From NCBI GenBank assembly GCA_022616435.1, contig JAKEET010000036.1:1-60260 (forward strand): DNA of 60,260 nt, given 5' to 3'. Positions 43,791-53,200 of this stretch are shown here, one piece after another. The position numbers and the translations under genes were made by a program. The notes beneath the pieces are model-generated. The model worked only from the letters and a program-made list of their open reading frames with translations. It was not told the origin of the DNA and did not search any database. Within the stretch, counting starts at the first letter, position 1, and each line of letters starts with the position of its first letter. This stretch comes from Gemmataceae bacterium (GTDB taxonomy: Bacteria; Planctomycetota; Planctomycetia; Gemmatales; Gemmataceae).

Positions 43791-45620
43791 TTATTTTGCC
43801 AGGTTGAAACGCTCCAGCGAAAACGTCCCGTAATGCCCGTCGCCGTACATCACCTGCATCCGGCGCGGCAGCAGACGGCCTTCGACGGGACGGTAATCGG
43901 CGAGGTACACTTCGCACGGGTCTTCGTTGTCTTGCAGCCGCACCTCGAACCCCAGAAGCTTCTGGTCCGTCAGCGCGAAGAACCACTTCGTCAGGAACGG
44001 GCCGTGACGCGTGTTGAGCACCTCGGCATCGACGCGCCGGGCAGCGACGCGCGCCGGCGTCTTGCCGTCGGTGGGCGGCGGATAAAACGGCTCGTGCCCG
44101 CCGTGGTTGATCTCCGTGAAGCCCTTCACCCCCTGGGTCAGCAAGCGGTGATAGAGATACATCGCCGACAACAGGCCGCCGCTGGTTTCCGGCATCTTGA
44201 GGGCGACGGGATCCTGGTTCTGCTTGAACGGCTCCAGCTCGTAGGGGAACTGGTCGATGTTGAGCTTGACCAGCGACCTGGAGCTCTTGCCGTCCTTCAC
44301 CTCGAGGATGTCGATCCGGGTCTTGCTTTCGGTGCGCAGCTTCTTGAGCCGGACGAAGCCGTCGATCGACCAGTCGCCGGCCATGCCGGAAAAATCGCCG
44401 TGCTTCGCGAACGCGGCCAGCAGGCGATCGCGCTCCAGGCGGTTGAAGTAGTAGTTGGCGAAACCTTCCTTGGCCTCGAACAGCTTGGCGCCGGGCCCCT
44501 TGGGGCCGGGCGCCTTGCCCTTGCCCTTGCCCGGCAGCGGCAGCCGCGGCTTGTCGCCGGGCATCGGCCGCGGCTGCGGCTCGGGCTTGGGCAGGCTGTC
44601 GTCGATCTGCATGCCCGGGAACTCCTTCTTCTGCATCCCCATCAGCCGCACCAGCACCTCTTTCTTGGTCCGCTCGCGGCGGTACTCGAGCGGCACCCGC
44701 CAGCCGCGCGGGTAGATGCCGAGCACGTTGCGATAGTGGTTGACGCTCGAGATCGGTCGGCCGGCGAACGAAATCAATTCGTCGTCGTAGTCGAGGCCGC
44801 GGCGGGCCACGTCCGATTCCTCCAGGATCTGCGTGATCGCCATGCGGCCCAGGCCGCCGGCGTCGGTCTGCGTCGTGACCAGCGCGCCCAGGCTGGCGTG
44901 GTCGGCGGCCAGGCCGGCCCGCAAGTGCCCCAGGAAATTCTTGATCTGGTTGATCGAGATCGCGTAGCCGACCCCCGAGTTCACACGGCCACGCTTGTCG
45001 AACGAGCCGCGGCCGTTGATGCCGATCAGCTCGCCTTTCATGTTGAACAGCGGCCCGCCCGAGTTGCCCGGGTTGATCGACGTGTCGATCTGGATGCAGT
45101 CGGTGTATTCGAGGAACAGGCCGGCCGGATATTGATAGCGATGCACGCCCGACACCAGGCCGAAGGTGACGGTCGGCGTGAAATCGGTGGCCAGGAGGAA
45201 CGGGTTGCCCATGGCGATCGACCAGTCCCCCTCGCGGACCAGGTCGCTGTCGCCGAGCACGACGTACGGGAACTTGCGGCCGGCCTTCGGCGGCAGCAGT
45301 TTGATGAGGGCCACGTCGCCGACCTTGTCGATGCCGACCACGACCGCGTCGTAGAGGATGCCGTCGGGAAGGCCGCACTGCGGGGTCGGGCCGGTGGGAT
45401 TGACGACGTGGAAGTTGGTGAGCGCGTAGCCGTCGTCGGAGATGACGACGCCGGTGCCGCCGCCCCCGCCGCCGCGGGCGAAGATTGCCACCACCGCCGG
45501 CTTGATGCGCTCGATGACCGCGACGCGGTCGGACTCCGACTTGAGGACGCCTGGCGGATTCTGTGCCGTCGCGGGGACCGCGGCGACGGCGACGAACAGG
45601 ACGGCGAATAGCGATTTCAT
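43791..45620 (-). CDS. Secreted HtrA/DegP-like trypsin protease with intact triad
   Basis: 609 residues with signal peptide MKSLFAVLFVAVAAVPATAQ. Catalytic residues are complete: His71 (YALTNFHVV), Asp102 (GDVALIKL) and Ser187 in INPGNSGGPLFNMKGELIGI. A PDZ-like part lies near 255-320 (LDYDDELISFAGRPISSVNH). A Pro/Lys linker (PGKGKGKAPGPKGPGAK) leads to a ~200-residue C-terminal domain that is not a PDZ. This is the only member of the trio predicted to be an active extracytoplasmic protease. It is the first of the three in transcription order. Confidence 0.9.
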   Translation of the reverse strand: MKSLFAVLFVAVAAVPATAQNPPGVLKSESDRVAVIERIKPAVVAIFARGGGGGGTGVVISDDGYALTNFHVVNPTGPTPQCGLPDGILYDAVVVGIDKVGDVALIKLLPPKAGRKFPYVVLGDSDLVREGDWSIAMGNPFLLATDFTPTVTFGLVSGVHRYQYPAGLFLEYTDCIQIDTSINPGNSGGPLFNMKGELIGINGRGSFDKRGRVNSGVGYAISINQIKNFLGHLRAGLAADHASLGALVTTQTDAGGLGRMAITQILEESDVARRGLDYDDELISFAGRPISSVNHYRNVLGIYPRGWRVPLEYRRERTKKEVLVRLMGMQKKEFPGMQIDDSLPKPEPQPRPMPGDKPRLPLPGKGKGKAPGPKGPGAKLFEAKEGFANYYFNRLERDRLLAAFAKHGDFSGMAGDWSIDGFVRLKKLRTESKTRIDILEVKDGKSSRSLVKLNIDQFPYELEPFKQNQDPVALKMPETSGGLLSAMYLYHRLLTQGVKGFTEINHGGHEPFYPPPTDGKTPARVAARRVDAEVLNTRHGPFLTKWFFALTDQKLLGFEVRLQDNEDPCEVYLADYRPVEGRLLPRRMQVMYGDGHYGTFSLERFNLAK

Positions 45621-45638
45621 GGGTGGTTTTCCGATGGC

Positions 45639-45701
45639 GCCGCTTGCGGCTTAGCGGTCACGGCATCGGAGGAACGATGCGAACGCTAAGCCGCAAGCGG
45701 C
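45639..45701. repeat. GCCGCTTGCGGCTTAGCG-family palindrome, copy 2
   Basis: The left arm GCCGCTTGCGGCTTAGCG at 45639-45656 and the right arm CGAACGCTAAGCCGCAAGCG ending at 45701 pair almost perfectly. The element lies between the NPCBM gene (stop at 45706) and the active HtrA-like gene (start at 45620). Confidence 0.85.
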
Positions 45702-45705
45702 GGGA

Positions 45706-46890
45706 CTATTGGCTGACCCGGGCGTCCGCGAACGACACGTGGTCGTGCAAGTCGAGGAAGTTCCGGGCGGCGACCACGATCCGCAGCGTTTGCACGTCGT
45801 TCACGTTGATGTTGATGTTCCTGTCGTCCGCGGGCGTGTTGGGCGTGATCACTTTCGAATACCTCTTGTCGCCGTCGCACCAGATGGTCACCAGGGCCTG
45901 GCTGTCGGCGCCGACGCGCGTGTCCACGCCCAGCAGCCCCTTCAAAGTCTTGTATTTGCCGCCCAGCGCGTACTCCAGCTCCGTGTGGGCGTGCATCGAC
46001 AGCCCCTTGGTGTACTGCTTGCCGTCGAACAGGATCGGTTCGCCGTCGAGGTTGACGTCCTTCTTGTAGCGAACCACCAGGCCGATGCCCGACTTCTCCA
46101 CCGTCTTGGCCGGCTCCAGGTCGGAAAGATACGTCAGCCGGCCGAAGTTGAAATCGAGCCGGGACAGCGCCTCGTTCTTGAGCGCCACCTTGGCGCCGAA
46201 CGTGGTGTGCACGGTCAGCGTGTCCTTCTCGTAGGCCAGCTTCACGGCGAACAGGGCGTTGCCGTCCCGGTCGATCACCTTGCAGATGGGCGTCGCGGCC
46301 GGCGGGTCGGGCCGCCAGAAGACCAGGCCGTGCACGCGCTCCAGCACGACCGGCACATAGGCGTCGGCCCCGTCGCGCTTGAACTGGATCGTCTTCCCCT
46401 CGGCGTCGGCCTCGCCCAGCAGGCCTTCCAGGACGTTCAGCTCGCCGTCGCGCAGGATCAGGAGGCGGTCGCGCTGAACGCCCGGCCTGGACAGCTCGTT
46501 CCAGCGCTTCGTCAAGTCCTTGTTGCCGGCGTCGTTCTGCAGCGCCGCCACGCTCGACATCGGCAGCTTCAAGACCAGGCCCGAAGGCAAGGTCGCTTCG
46601 ACCTCCTTGCCCTTGACCGCCACGGCCGCGCAGTGCAGGAGGGCGTCGTCGATCAAGCGCAGGTCGATGTACTTGGGGAGGTCGATCCCTTTGCCGGGCC
46701 TCAGATCGACGGCCAGCACCTGGGCGAGGGGAGAGGCGACATCGCCCGTGTCGGTCGCGATGGTGATCTCGGAGTCGCTGATCCGGGTCACGGTCCCGGT
46801 CACCGTCTTGCCGTCGAGGGTGCGCAGCTCATCGGCGCTTGCCGCCGAGGCGAGCACCAGACCAATCGCAATCGCCGGAAGGTGTTTCAT
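45706..46890 (-). CDS. Secreted NPCBM-domain protein
   Basis: 394 residues from 46890 with signal peptide MKHLPAIAIGLVLASAASAD. The N-terminal ~240 residues are strand-rich with an SH3/Sm-like start (LRTLDGKTVTGTVTRISDSE). The C-terminal ~150 residues resemble NPCBM: YTKGLSMHAHTELEYALGGK, LLGVDTRVGADSQALVTIWC, and NDVQTLRIVVAARN with DHVSFADARV at the end. NPCBM modules bind sugars beside glycosidases, but no glycosidase domain is found. A surface-binding role is inferred. Confidence 0.8.
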   Translation of the reverse strand: MKHLPAIAIGLVLASAASADELRTLDGKTVTGTVTRISDSEITIATDTGDVASPLAQVLAVDLRPGKGIDLPKYIDLRLIDDALLHCAAVAVKGKEVEATLPSGLVLKLPMSSVAALQNDAGNKDLTKRWNELSRPGVQRDRLLILRDGELNVLEGLLGEADAEGKTIQFKRDGADAYVPVVLERVHGLVFWRPDPPAATPICKVIDRDGNALFAVKLAYEKDTLTVHTTFGAKVALKNEALSRLDFNFGRLTYLSDLEPAKTVEKSGIGLVVRYKKDVNLDGEPILFDGKQYTKGLSMHAHTELEYALGGKYKTLKGLLGVDTRVGADSQALVTIWCDGDKRYSKVITPNTPADDRNININVNDVQTLRIVVAARNFLDLHDHVSFADARVSQ

Positions 46891-46909
46891 GGGATGCCGA
46901 TCAATGTTG

Positions 46910-46979
46910 AGCCACGGACTCACACAGATGAAACACAGATGCGTTCTCTACTGTGTTTCATCCGTGTCGATCTGTGGCT
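46910..46979. repeat. Imperfect palindrome with ACACAGATGAAACACAG core
   Basis: A 29-bp left arm starting AGCCACGGAC at 46910 is paired with the right arm ending ATCTGTGGCT at 46979; the inner GATGAAACACAG and CTGTGTTTCATC match exactly around a 12-bp loop. It lies upstream of the NPCBM gene, in the 190-bp gap that also holds the terminator at 47001. Confidence 0.75.
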
Positions 46980-47000
46980 GACCAACTCGGACCGACTCTA

Positions 47001-47041
47001 AACAAACGGGCTGCGACCACGTGGTTCGCGGCCACAGCCCG
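47001..47041 (-). terminator. Probable intrinsic terminator downstream of 47081
   Basis: On the minus strand CGGGCTG and CAGCCCG form a GC-rich stem around an inner weaker stem, followed at once by TTTGTTT. It lies ~40 bp after the TAA at 47081, not after the TGA at 47360. That suggests the transcript unit ends at the end of the interrupted extension. Confidence 0.55.
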
Positions 47042-47080
47042 GTTTTGGTTCCGCGGTGCGGATCAGACTTCCTAGTCGGG

Positions 47081-47359
47081 TTAGCGCCGCGACTGGTTCT
47101 GGGCCAGGTTGCGGAAGTAGTTCTCGACGGCTTCGCGATGCCGTTGCGACATCCCCTGGGTCAGCTCCTGCAGGGCCCGGGCTTGTTCGCGCGGCGGCAG
47201 GCTGCCCCATTGATCCATCAGCTTCTTGACTTTCGCGATATCGACTCTACCGGGGCCGCCCTGGTTGACGATGCGGCTTTGATCTAACGGATTCTTCGGA
47301 TTGTTCCCTCCCGACTGACCGCCGGGCTGACCTCCGTTGGGTCAGGATCCGCCGTTGGG
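47081..47359 (-). pseudogene. C-terminal extension cut off by two in-frame TGA codons
   Basis: In the same frame as the gene ending at 47360, coding-like sequence continues to a TAA at 47081. It is interrupted only by that gene's TGA (47360-47362) and a second TGA at 47342-47344. Each TGA lies in an 18-bp repeat reading GGATCC TGA CCCAAC. The segment gives PNGGQPGGQSGGNNPKN and then a helical domain (VDIAKVKKLMDQWGSLPPRE; AVENYFRNLAQNQSRR). No ATG, GTG or TTG follows the stops at a sensible distance. Read-through, a recent nonsense mutation copied by slippage, or decay are possible. Confidence 0.7.
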
Positions 47360-48148
47360 TCAGGATCCGCCGCCTTTGTTTTTGTTCTCCAACTCCTTGA
47401 TCAGCTCGTCCAGGCGAAGGACGATTTCCTTTTGCAGCTTCTGGGTCTGCGGGCCGCCGCGGGCCAGCTCCAGCCGCCGCTCGACGTTTTCCATCTTGCG
47501 GGCGATGGCCTGCAGGTCCTTGTCTTTCCAGGCGTGCATGTCGAGCAGCATCAGCATCGACACGGTCTTGTAGCGCTCCGGCGAGAACGGCGCGTCGTCG
47601 ATGATGCGCTCGATCGTCTTGGTCGCCTCGGGCTTGAGCAACAGCGCGTGCTCGCTCACGGCCCGGTGGAACAGGTACGCGGCCGGATCGACCACTTGCT
47701 CGGGCTGGAAGACCTTCAAGGTTTGGAGGGCCTCCTCGTGCACGCGGCGGTTGGAGAGGTTGCGGGCATACGCCAGGCCGAGGTTGGCGCGGAAGAACGC
47801 CGCCCCCTTGGGATCGCGGAGCATTGCCGGGACCTCGGTCGGCGCGGGGGCCAGCGGGTTGCGGGCGTCGGCCAGCAGCTTGGCCGCCGCCGGATCGGCC
47901 AGCTGGAAGGTGGCGACGACCCGGTCGAGGATCGTCGAGCTTTCCTGTTTCCAGATGGCGTCGAACTGTTGTTGCGTGGCGGCGTCGGTCTTGCCGGCCG
48001 CCTTGAGCCAGGCGGCTGCTTGGGTACGCGCCGCCTCCAGGCTGGACGGCTCCAGGGCGCCGAACGATCGCGCGGGCGATCGATCGGCCCCGAACGCCGG
48101 CGCGATCAGGACGACCGCGGCCAGGGACGAGAGCAGATAACGCTTCAC
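47360..48148 (-). CDS. Secreted helical protein, last gene of the second Bat-like operon
   Basis: 262 residues to the first TGA, with a signal peptide (MKRYLLSSLAAVVLIAPAFG). The mature part is helical, with TPR-like pairs (FFRANLGLAYARNLSNRRVH; AAYLFHRAVSEHALLLKPEA) and a final coiled stretch (QKLQKEIVLRLDELIKELEN) ending in KNKGGGS. The start overlaps the stop of the coiled-coil gene as ATGA (48145-48148), so translation is coupled. A further 86 codons continue in frame beyond two TGAs. No named family was recognised. Confidence 0.75.
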   Translation of the reverse strand: MKRYLLSSLAAVVLIAPAFGADRSPARSFGALEPSSLEAARTQAAAWLKAAGKTDAATQQQFDAIWKQESSTILDRVVATFQLADPAAAKLLADARNPLAPAPTEVPAMLRDPKGAAFFRANLGLAYARNLSNRRVHEEALQTLKVFQPEQVVDPAAYLFHRAVSEHALLLKPEATKTIERIIDDAPFSPERYKTVSMLMLLDMHAWKDKDLQAIARKMENVERRLELARGGPQTQKLQKEIVLRLDELIKELENKNKGGGS

Positions 48149-50010
48149 TTGTTGTCCCCCTTCGCTAAGCGGTTGGTGACTTCGTAAATTCGTTCTTGAC
48201 GTTCGGAGAGATTATTGAGCTCGCGGCGAATGTTGGGGTTCGAAGTCTGCTCCCCTTCTTTCGCCTCATACATCCTACCATACGTCTTTGTACGGGTGTT
48301 AACCCGAAGTTGCAGCGAACGGATCAATTTTAATTCCTGGATCAGCTCCAGGAGCTTGCTGTCCTGCGGCGGCGACTGGCCCGGCGGCGACGGGTTGTTC
48401 TTCTTGTCTTGCAAGTCTTGCTTGGCCTTCTTGAGCGCCTCGATCATTTCCTTGAGCGAGTCGATGATGTCCTGCTCGATGGTCTGGGTGATCTCGCCCA
48501 CGTCGGTGACGCCGAGCCGGCGCTGGACGTGGATCATGTCGTCGCGCACCTGCTGGAATACCTCAGGGAATGCGACCGCGGAGCCCTCCGCTTCCAGGAC
48601 CTCGATGGCTTTCCTGGCCTCCACCACGATCTCGCCTTCGTTGTCGGAGAGCCGGAGCGAGTCCTGCTTGTTCTCGCGGCTGGGCTGCTTGTCGGCGTTC
48701 TGCTTCACGGCCGCGTCCACGCCCTTGGTGCCGTTGTAGACGGCGATCTGCATGGCCAGCATCCGCTCGCAGCGGCGGAGCAGATCGGCCAGGGTCCGCT
48801 CCAGCTCTTCCTCTCGCAGCTGGCGGAGCAGCTCCTCCAGCTTCTTCTTGGCGTCCTCGAACTTCTCGATCGCCCTGTCCTGGTCCTTGCTGGCCTCGGG
48901 GTTCTTGCCCTTGGCAATATCATCTTCGGCGGCCTTCTGCTGATAGTTGCCCTCTTCGACCTTCTTGCGGCTGTCGGCGATGTTGTCCTTGGGGCCCTGC
49001 GGGGGCTGGGGCTTCTGCGGACCGCTGTCGGGTTTTTGCTGACCCTGGTCGCCTCCCGGCTTCGGCTGGCCCTGCTGGCTCTCGCCCGGCTTGGCCTCGC
49101 CCTGCTTCGGGTCGCCGCCGGCCTTCGGCTCGCCCGACTTGGGATCGCCCTTGCTTCCCTTGGCGCTGGCCTGCTTCGGCTCGCCCGACTTGCTCCCGGG
49201 CTTGCCGTCGCCCGGCGACTTCTCGCCCGCCTTCGGCTCGGCCTTGGCGACTTGCGTTCCCTTGTCCGGCGCCTTGCCCGGGTCCTTCGGCTGGCCCTTG
49301 TCGGGCTTCTTGCCGACGTCCTTGCTCTCGCCAGGCTTGCCCTTGCCCTTGCCCTCCTTCGGGTCGCCCTTGGAACTCTTCGGGTCGCCCTTGCCCTGGC
49401 CTTCGCCGGCCATCTTCTTCAAGAGCTTGGCCACCTGCTGGGTGTTCTTGTTCTGAATCTTGCCCAGCTCGTTCTTGTCGGTCTTGTTGGCGTCGGTGAT
49501 GCCCTGGGTCACCTTCTGGTTGTGGATCGCCTTGTCCAGCTCGGCGATGATTTCCTTCAACCGGGCGATCTCGTCGCGCAGCTTCGCTTGCCGCGGGTCC
49601 TGCCGGTACAGATCGATCAAGCGCCGCAGCTCCTCGGCGATCTTGGCGCTGCGCTCGGCCGCCAGCCTGATCTCGGCGGTGTTGTTGAGCGACGATTCCT
49701 TCAGCTGGCCGATGATCTCCTCGAACTTGACGCCGATGAGGTTGGTCTTGGCCGTTTCGAGGACCTTCTCCAGCACCTCGGCCCGCTCCTTGTCGCCTTC
49801 CTTCGAGCTGCGCTTGAGCTTGACGATGAGCTTGTTCAAGTCGTTGACGAACTGCGAATACTGGTTCGCCAGGATCTGCTCGCGCAGCACGGCGTCGTCC
49901 CGGATCTTGGCCGCGGACGGGCCCTTGTTCGACCCTTCCTGCGCTTGCGAAGCCAGGAGGAAACCCAAGAGACTGCCGACCGTCAAGACCAGGAGTGCGC
50001 GAGCCTTCAT
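48145..50010 (-). CDS. Secreted coiled-coil protein with long Lys/Gly/Pro/Glu repeat region
   Basis: 621 residues; GGAGA precedes the start and the signal peptide is MKARALLVLTVGSLLGFLLA. Residues ~25-205 are a long helical coil (VEKV/LKR-type heptads). About 205-345 is low-complexity with GDPK, GEPK and GKPGE motifs repeated many times. The C-terminal ~270 residues return to coiled coil (RAIEKFEDAKKKLEELLRQL; DSLKEMIEALKKAKQDLQDK). The layout suggests a filamentous scaffold between membrane complexes. Position after the DUF4175-like gene and before a coupled helical protein ties it to the Bat-like operon. Confidence 0.8.
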   Translation of the reverse strand: MKARALLVLTVGSLLGFLLASQAQEGSNKGPSAAKIRDDAVLREQILANQYSQFVNDLNKLIVKLKRSSKEGDKERAEVLEKVLETAKTNLIGVKFEEIIGQLKESSLNNTAEIRLAAERSAKIAEELRRLIDLYRQDPRQAKLRDEIARLKEIIAELDKAIHNQKVTQGITDANKTDKNELGKIQNKNTQQVAKLLKKMAGEGQGKGDPKSSKGDPKEGKGKGKPGESKDVGKKPDKGQPKDPGKAPDKGTQVAKAEPKAGEKSPGDGKPGSKSGEPKQASAKGSKGDPKSGEPKAGGDPKQGEAKPGESQQGQPKPGGDQGQQKPDSGPQKPQPPQGPKDNIADSRKKVEEGNYQQKAAEDDIAKGKNPEASKDQDRAIEKFEDAKKKLEELLRQLREEELERTLADLLRRCERMLAMQIAVYNGTKGVDAAVKQNADKQPSRENKQDSLRLSDNEGEIVVEARKAIEVLEAEGSAVAFPEVFQQVRDDMIHVQRRLGVTDVGEITQTIEQDIIDSLKEMIEALKKAKQDLQDKKNNPSPPGQSPPQDSKLLELIQELKLIRSLQLRVNTRTKTYGRMYEAKEGEQTSNPNIRRELNNLSERQERIYEVTNRLAKGDNK

Positions 50011-50120
50011 GATGAGTCTCCGTTGGAAAAGCAGGCGGCTCTTCCGGCGCGGGAGGGTGCGGGATGGTCCCTATTATGACGACCTATCTCCCGTTCCCCA
50101 ACAAGATTAACTCTCGTTTT

Positions 50121-50200
50121 GGAGTGCGGCGGTTTGACGCCGCTTTCTTTGCTTTCTTTTGACGAAAAGAAGGAAAAGCGGCGTTACAGCGCCGCACTCC
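50121..50200. repeat. Palindrome GGAGTGCGGCG...CGCCGCACTCC
   Basis: GGAGTGCGGCG at 50121-50131 pairs with CGCCGCACTCC at 50190-50200. An inner ACGCCGCTTT pairs with AAGCGGCGT around a T/A-rich loop. It occupies the gap between the DUF4175-like and coiled-coil genes of one operon. It is unrelated in sequence to the palindromes at the other junctions. Confidence 0.8.
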
Positions 50201-50211
50201 ATAACCTCTTT

Positions 50212-53200
50212 CTAGTTCCTGGGTTTCGTCAATTCGTCGAGCAGCTCCTGGACCTTGCGCTTGTGGAAGTCGTCGAACCGCTTGGTCAGCTCCGTTTGAT
50301 TCCGCTCGATCAGCACCAGGTTTTCCAGGGTGCGGGCGTCGGTGACCCCCTGGGTCAGCGCGATCGAGATCGCATTGAGCCTGTCCCAGAGATCCTGCAG
50401 CTGCTGCCGGGCCAGCTGGGCGTTGCCGAGGTGGGCGTCCAGGTTCGGCGTCCGCTTGGCGGCCAGGTCCTCCTCGATCACTTGATGGAACTTCCAGGTG
50501 GCGTCCTCGGCCTTTGGATACTGGCCGCCGTCCGGGTTGCGCCGTTCATCCCAGGGGCTGAGGACTTCATCCAGCGGGAAGACGATCTTGAATTCCACTT
50601 CCTGGATCTTGCCGAGGCGGACGCGATTGACCTTCAGCTCTTTCAAGATGCGCACGTAGTCGGTCTGGATCTCGCGCGCGACGCTGGCGGTGTCCAGCAC
50701 CGTCTTGCGGATGTCATCGGCGCGGATGGCGATCAGGCTCAGGTCGCCCCCCTGCTGCAGCTTGCTGATCTGCTCGTTGACCGAGGTCTGCGCCTCCGCG
50801 AGCTTTTGCAGGATCTTGTCGAGCCGCTCGCCCAGCACTTCCTCTTCCAGGGCGACCTGGGCCAGCAGGTCGTTCTCGGCGATGACCAGGAAGAAGAACG
50901 GCGCCTTCGTCCGGCTCGTGGCCGGCCCGGTCTCGATGTTGTTGTCGGCGGCCGCGATCGACAGCCGCAGGAAGTACAGCTTCTGCTGCTCCTTGATCGT
51001 GTCCTGCGGCTTCAAGCGTTCCAGGTGGAGGCGCAGGTCAAAGCCGTCTTCTTCCTTGAGGTAATGCTCCTTCAAGCGCGGCCGCGCGGAGGGGCGCTCG
51101 AGCAGCTTGTCCGCCAGGGCGGTCAGCGGGATCTCGTCGATGCTCCGCGCTTCCATGCGCCTCAGGAACGTGTCCATGGGGGCCGCTTCCTCGGCGCTCC
51201 CCTTGTACTTGGCGGCGGCGTCGAACACGTTGCAGACCCAGCCCCAGTAGGCGGCGCTGGCCGGCGGCTGCAACGAGACCGGGTGAATCTGCAGCGCGCT
51301 GGCGATGAGGCCGCTGCGCCGCACCCGCGGGTTGCCGCGGGTGAGCAGCGTTTCCGTGGGGTCCTTGGCGCCCGATGCGTCCCCGGGGGTCCCCGTCAGT
51401 TGCACGTCCACCAGCTCGGTGTCGAACAGCCATCGCGCCTGGGTCAGCCCATAGTCGTCGCGCAGCGTGCCGTTGAACGGGAGCAGCGCGTCCGGCGTGA
51501 TCAGGTAGCCGTCGATCGACACGCCGCCGCCGGTCTTGCCCGGCTCCGACTTGAAGCGCGGCTTGCGGAGCACGGCCCCCAGCTCGACGCTGACGATCTC
51601 CGGCGGCTGATCGTCGATGGGCCGGATGCGATAGCGGCGCTTGCCTTTGACGTTGTCCAGGTCGTGATACTCGACCGAGAAATCGAGCATCTTCACGACG
51701 TTGTCGAACCGCGCCGAATAGCCCTGGCCGTCGCCGTCGCGCGTCACGGGCCGGTCGGGGACCACGGAGCCGGTCTCCTTCTGCCCGCTGCCCGGCGGCC
51801 GGATGCGGATGCCGTCCTTCAGCTCGCGATCGACCCTGGCCTTGAGCGTCACGTTGCTGCCAAACGGGATGTCGATCGTGGTGGTCTCGCCGGTGGCGGA
51901 CACGGGGAAATCCTTGAAGAGCTGCTTCTTCCCCTTGAGCGGGTCCTGCTTGCCCTGCAGCCGGTGATAGATGTACGCCGGCTCTTCCTTGTCCACGGTG
52001 ACGGCGACCACGCTCGGCGGCGGCACCAGCGTGATGCGCAACGGCCGGGTCCAGTAGTCCTCGCCGCGGACGCGGAAACGGCCCGATTCCTTCAGCTCGT
52101 TGAGATCGAAGGTGTACTTGCGATCGGCCTTCAGCTCGCTGACGTTGGTCGTTTTCGTGGTCTCGCCGCGGTAGACGATCTCGACCATCGGCGGGATCGT
52201 CAGCTTCCGCAGCCGGCGGCTCATGCGCGACGTGGCGGTCAGCTCTTCGAGGCGGGTGAACACGTCTTCGAGGGCCTTGTGGGCCTCCGTGTGCTTTTCG
52301 CGGAGCGGCCGGCGAACCTCGTCGCGCTGGCGCTGCAGGTCGATCTTGTCGACCGTCCATTGCCGCCAGTCGAGCAGGCTCGTGAGGGCCTGTTCGGCCC
52401 CCGCCTGCTTGACGGCGGCGGCGAGCGACGGATCCTGCAGGTCGTGATGCACCTCCCCCGTGGTCTTGCCTTGCCACGCGGCCGGCAGCACGGCGCCGGG
52501 GATGTCGGGCGCCAGGTCGTCGAGATCGACGAGCCAGCCGCGGTAGTCGCTGAGGATGCCGGTCCGGTCGAGCAGGCCTTGATCGACGAAGCGGGGCAGG
52601 TCGCTCCAGCGCAGCGCCCGCCAGCCGTCGGGGGATTGGCGATCGGCGACGACCCATTGCACGGCGCGCACGACCAGCTCGGGGCGCTGCTCGTCGCGGC
52701 CCAGGCGCATCTCGCCCGGATGGCTGGGCGTGTCCTGGAAGCGGACAACCTCGAGATAGGCGCGGCGCGGCCAGTACGAATCCTGGAGGAGCACGTTGCG
52801 CTCGGCCCAGATGGCCGACACGTCGGCGAAATCGCCCAGCGATGCCGCGGGGGCGTCGTCGCCGCCCAGGGCCGCGCCGATGCCGACGGTGCCGCCGCCG
52901 GCCACGAGCAGCATCCCCAGGCTCACGAGGCCAGCGACGAGCCAGGTCTTCTTCAGCCGCGCCCAATCGAACACCTCGGCCACCGGCAGCTCGGCCACCT
53001 TCACGCCGGCGTCCTGGATGGTCTTCTCGATCATCGCCGGCGAGAACCCGAGCTTGGCGGCCAGCTTCGGATCGGCCATCTCCACCGCGGTGATCAGCCG
53101 GTCGCCCAGCTCGCGCGGGAAGCGGCGTTCGAGGACCAGGGCCACGGCGGCGTCGCTGAATTCCTTGGTCAGCCGCACCACCATCTTCGTGATCGCCAGC

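Noticed and set aside
47081..48148. Genome-wide recoding of TGA as the reason for the internal stops
   Set aside because: Many genes in the window end naturally at TGA (for example 8967-7933 and 24508-25047), so TGA is a stop here.
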